From an uncultured Lachnospiraceae bacterium (GTDB lineage: Bacteria > Bacillota > Clostridia > Lachnospirales > Lachnospiraceae), in the NCBI GenBank assembly GCA_934402515.1, contig CAKRTZ010000011.1, positions 1 to 51,709 of the forward strand: DNA of 51,709 nucleotides, written 5' to 3'. Each line of letters begins with the position of its first letter. Within the stretch, counting starts at the first letter, position 1. The notes under the pieces were generated by a model. It searched no databases, was not told the DNA's origin, and saw nothing but the letters and a program-made list of their open reading frames with translations. Made by a program: the position numbers and the translations under genes. Of the stretch, positions 49,197 through 51,709 are shown in pieces.

Positions 49197-50096
49197 CTAT
49201 TTGTCTAACACCAGTTCATCGATTACTTTTACAAGGTTTCCTATTTCAGGCTTAGAAAGCTGTGCATCCGCCCCAAGTGCTTCTCCCTTTTTCTTCATCT
49301 CGTCATTGACAAGAGAGGAGAAAATAATAACCGGAATGTCTTTCGTGGCATCATCTTCTTTTACCAGTTTGGTTAATCTATGACCATCCATCTCCGGCAT
49401 CTCAATATCAGTAATGATACATTTTACATGCTGATCCAATGTTCCTTCTTCCTTGCATGTCTGAATAACATCATAGGCCTCTTTACCATTTGCTGTATGG
49501 ATCAGATTCTCATAACCGGCTTTCTTCAAGGAGTCCACAATCAGCTTATTCAAAAGAACGGAATCTTCAGCAATGAGAATCGGGACATCATATCGTCCTC
49601 TTTTTCCCATTTCATCGATTTCTGTGGTTTTTAATCCTGTCTCCGGATTAATGTCAGTAATAATTTTTTCGAAGTCAAGAATAATAATAAGTTTATTATT
49701 AAATTTGATAATTCCTGTGGAAATGCCATCTTCCGTAGTAGAAACAGTTGCACCGGGTTTAATAATATCTTTCCAGGAAACACGATGAATTCCAACTACA
49801 GAATCAACATGAAATGCAATATCCAGCTTATTAAAGTTAGTGACTATAAAAAGACCACCCGGCTCTGATACCCCTCTCTGAAGGCAGTTCTTTAGATCAA
49901 TCGCAGTAATCATACGGTCACGAGGCATAAAAATGCCCTCAATACTCGGGTGTGAATTCGGCACCGGAGTCACTGGCTGATATGTAATAATCTCTCTGAT
50001 CTTTGCTACATTGATACCATATGAATTACCGTCCAGCATAAACTCAAGCACTTCTAATTCATTTGTCCCATTTTCCAATAAGATTTTTGTATCCAT
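49197..50096 (-). CDS. cheV: Chemotaxis coupling protein CheV (CheW + receiver)
   Basis: This 299-residue protein has a CheW domain (~10-150: LEVLEFMLDGNSYGINVAKI, RDRMITAIDLKNCL, KLIIILDFEKII) and a CheY-like receiver (~170-295). The phosphorylation site is in CIITDIEMPEMDGHRL, with IPVIIFSSL and DAQLSKPEIG. It couples receptors to CheA with phospho-adaptation. The rest of the chemotaxis genes are elsewhere. The start ATG has GAGGTGAG upstream, and it has its own promoter and terminator. It follows an EAL/HDOD gene that is often near motility regulators. Confidence 0.93.
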   Translation of the reverse strand: MDTKILLENGTNELEVLEFMLDGNSYGINVAKIREIITYQPVTPVPNSHPSIEGIFMPRDRMITAIDLKNCLQRGVSEPGGLFIVTNFNKLDIAFHVDSVVGIHRVSWKDIIKPGATVSTTEDGISTGIIKFNNKLIIILDFEKIITDINPETGLKTTEIDEMGKRGRYDVPILIAEDSVLLNKLIVDSLKKAGYENLIHTANGKEAYDVIQTCKEEGTLDQHVKCIITDIEMPEMDGHRLTKLVKEDDATKDIPVIIFSSLVNDEMKKKGEALGADAQLSKPEIGNLVKVIDELVLDK

Positions 50097-50156
50097 CTGC
50101 TCACCTCACGCCATATTCAATGCCTTCTGCTCGGCACATTCTTCTCATTTACAGGT

Positions 50157-50165
50157 ATTATACCA
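50157..50165 (-). promoter_or_regulatory. Extended -10 promoter of cheV
   Basis: TGGTATAAT on the minus strand is an extended -10 element (TGnTATAAT); the -35 region is weak. The start point is about 55 bases before the cheV ATG. Confidence 0.5.
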
Positions 50166-50213
50166 TATATTTCCCAAAAAAAGTATACGAATTTACAAAG
50201 CTGTTAATTTATT

Positions 50214-51446
50214 TTAAACATTTCCTGAAAAGAATAAATCTTTATACCAGATTAAGGAAGAAATATAGATGTCCGCCAGTTCATGAATGCTCTGATTCAT
50301 CATAATCATTTGTCTGGAAATCTCTTGCCAGTCCGCATTTTCGTAACACAGCATCAAATGATAAACCGGTGCCAGATCACCCTTCTGACTCACCAATGCA
50401 TCTATAATTTCTTTGGACACATTCACTTTCTTCAAAGCTTCTTCCATGGGCATATTCAAAATCAAATCCAATACAGAAAATAATCCGGTAAGGAATAATT
50501 CGGAACTTTTCTGTGCCATGCCATACATCGGTGCCAGCTGTTCCATAAATTTCGCACGCAGCAAAGAAATTCTGGTAATTTCACTGGGTCGATCCGCACA
50601 AAGTTCTCTCGTCACAGCCGTGTTGATCCATTTCTTTAATTCCCTCTGGCCTAACATGGCTGCCGCATGACGGATGGATGTAATTTTAGAATTTACAGTC
50701 ATTTTATTAACCATTTCTAACAGGGATAATACCATGGCCGTATCTCGGCTGATCACATCCGCCGCTTTGGTAAGATCAAAATCTGCATCATTGACCATAT
50801 TAAGAAGTTCCAGGTAGTTTGCCTTTAAGGGGGTAACCTCCACCTCACCTTTGGTGACAGGGACACGGTAAAAGGCTCCTTCAAACAACGCGAACTTTTC
50901 ATCTGCACGCACTTCTTCAAAGGTTTCCTGATCGTCAATATTTCCGACGCAGATCTGAATATTGGGATGCAAATGCCCAAAATAAATCTTTGCCTTTTTT
51001 ACATCTACCTTTTTGCAGTCCAGGAAAATATAATCCATTAAATCCAAAATATCTTTGTTTTTCTCAAACATATTCACCGGGATTTTACGGATTGCAAGTT
51101 TATAACCGGCAGCTTTTAATTCTCTCAAGCGTTTCAGATACATCTCATCATTAGAAATTGTATTGTCAAAAAGGAAAGTCAATCTTCCTCCCATATTGTC
51201 ACACTGAGATTCAATATCTGAAAACACTGCAATATTTCCCACAGGAACAAAAACTTCCGTTCCGGGTGAAAGTGTATCAATACCAATATTTTGAATAACT
51301 TCCAGTCCTTCTACATTAGCTGCACCATCATAACACCCAACGCCAAGAAGTGCCGGCTCCAATAAATGATTTCTCTTCTGCGTAAATAGTGAGTACGCAC
51401 GTACTCGCATGTCTTTATCAAAAATAGGAATTAACGTTACTAACAT
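50214..51446 (-). CDS. EAL-like/HDOD signalling protein (YuxH family)
   Basis: This protein of about 410 residues has an EAL-fold domain (~1-195: LVTLIPIFDKDMRVRAYSLF) and an HDOD domain (~200-400: DFDLTKAADVISRDTAMVLSLLEMVN, RHAAAMLGQRELKKWI). The EAL catalytic motif is lost, so it should not hydrolyse c-di-GMP; it may bind it or act as a scaffold. I prefer the ATG at 51446 with GGGAGAGG 5 bases upstream over a TTG 5 codons earlier. Neighbour to cheV, suggesting a motility or behaviour role. Confidence 0.88.
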   Translation of the reverse strand: MLVTLIPIFDKDMRVRAYSLFTQKRNHLLEPALLGVGCYDGAANVEGLEVIQNIGIDTLSPGTEVFVPVGNIAVFSDIESQCDNMGGRLTFLFDNTISNDEMYLKRLRELKAAGYKLAIRKIPVNMFEKNKDILDLMDYIFLDCKKVDVKKAKIYFGHLHPNIQICVGNIDDQETFEEVRADEKFALFEGAFYRVPVTKGEVEVTPLKANYLELLNMVNDADFDLTKAADVISRDTAMVLSLLEMVNKMTVNSKITSIRHAAAMLGQRELKKWINTAVTRELCADRPSEITRISLLRAKFMEQLAPMYGMAQKSSELFLTGLFSVLDLILNMPMEEALKKVNVSKEIIDALVSQKGDLAPVYHLMLCYENADWQEISRQMIMMNQSIHELADIYISSLIWYKDLFFSGNV

Positions 51447-51460
51447 AGCTGCCTCTCCCA

Positions 51461-51485
51461 ATTATATTCTGACAAAACTTTGTCA
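51461..51485 (-). promoter_or_regulatory. TATAAT with adjoining perfect palindrome before the EAL/HDOD gene
   Basis: TATAAT (minus, 51461-51466) lies 3 bases from TGACAAA-AC-TTTGTCA (51470-51485), a 7+7 bp inverted repeat filling the spacer and -35 region. No normal -35 is visible, so the promoter may need an activator or be blocked by a bound regulator. Confidence 0.5.
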
Positions 51486-51553
51486 TTTATCTAATTCTAA
51501 AACACTTTTTGTATAAAGTCTACTTAAATCTTCATGGAAAAGAGAAAAATTTA

Positions 51554-51587
51554 AATAAAAAAAGAATAGACACTCTCGTCTATTCTT
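51554..51587 (-). terminator. Terminator of the rRNA operon
   Basis: AAGAATAGAC pairs with GTCTATTCTT (51562-51571 with 51578-51587), followed on the minus strand by TTTTTTTATTT. It is about 65 bp after the 23S end, and no 5S gene lies between. Confidence 0.85.
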
Positions 51588-51652
51588 AGATCATCATACC
51601 TTCAAAACCGAACATTGATACTCCAAAACTTTAACTCCCAAACCTGCCTGAC

Positions 51653-51709
51653 TTGGATAAGCCCTCGACCGATTAGTAACATTCAGCTGAATGCATTACT
51701 GCACTTACA
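51653..51709 (-). rRNA. 23S ribosomal RNA, 3' end (partial)
   Basis: The minus strand reads TGTAAGTGCAGTAATGCATT, then CAGCTGAATGTTACTAATCG and GTCGAGGGCTTATCC, the conserved 3' terminus of bacterial 23S rRNA. The exact end is placed by the GGGCTTATCC block that pairs with the 23S 5' end, uncertain by a few bases. The rest lies outside the window. Confidence 0.9.

Noticed and set aside
51588..51652. 5S rRNA after the 23S end
   Set aside because: The 65-base spacer is too short and shows none of the conserved 5S sequence before the terminator.

Overview
The window looks like a chromosomal segment of a Gram-positive, anaerobic, low-to-moderate GC Clostridia, most likely a Lachnospiraceae member. 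The reasons are the protein sequences, Shine-Dalgarno-rich starts, a T-box leader, the pta-ackA/TmcAL arrangement, a FeoA-FeoB fusion, meso-DAP biosynthesis and degradation genes, and the XrtG exosortase cassette. Forty-one of the 44 protein genes lie on the minus strand, together with the 3' end of a 23S rRNA at the right edge. This fits a leading-strand region read right to left. Only a lipoprotein gene, tmcAL, a DtxR-type regulator and one tRNA-Leu read the other way. I saw no prophage, insertion sequence or CRISPR array.

Layout, left to right. 1-6 kb holds branched-chain amino-acid synthesis (ilvC, two tandem ilvN-like genes, ilvB) and a methionine synthase without a reactivation domain. 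6-10 kb holds a lipoprotein, a Nudix hydrolase, a GH25 lipoprotein, a CDF metal exporter behind a NiCo-type riboswitch, and yceD-rpmF. 10.4-17 kb is a six-gene exosortase G operon: a PTPS-related membrane protein, a secreted cargo with a C-terminal sorting signal, a PTPS-like protein, XrtG, a family 2 glycosyltransferase and a second PTPS-like protein. 17-23 kb holds ackA-pta, tmcAL and the ACT/PFL pair. 22.8-30 kb holds walJ, an FtsA-like ATPase, coaE, polA, a small zinc-finger membrane protein and a metallophosphatase. 30.6-35.5 kb holds trpS, feoAB and trpD behind a tryptophan T-box. 35.6-44.6 kb holds tRNA-Leu, a MATE exporter, lysA, a DtxR-type regulator, an M14 cell-wall peptidase, a lipase-like hydrolase, a HelD-like helicase and ung. 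44.6-51.7 kb holds hisF-hisH, a long acidic repeat membrane protein, a degenerate sirtuin-like protein, CheV, an EAL/HDOD protein and the rRNA end.

The most unusual module is the XrtG operon. It encodes a sorting enzyme, its single local cargo (signal peptide, long Glu/Ser stalk, PASTA-like and CBM9-like domains, C-terminal tripartite signal), a membrane glycosyltransferase, a large membrane protein and two PTPS-fold proteins that keep the metal histidines but lack the catalytic cysteine. A plausible reading is a dedicated surface-protein processing and modification pathway, whose chemistry is unknown to me.

Regulatory DNA is rich. It includes a NiCo aptamer with a mutually exclusive terminator, and a UGG-specifier T-box that appears to put iron uptake in a tryptophan regulon. 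Two divergent promoters share one palindromic -35 hexamer. Two paralogous leader elements with a covarying hairpin lie upstream of pta and the PFL gene. There are also several dispersed palindromes.
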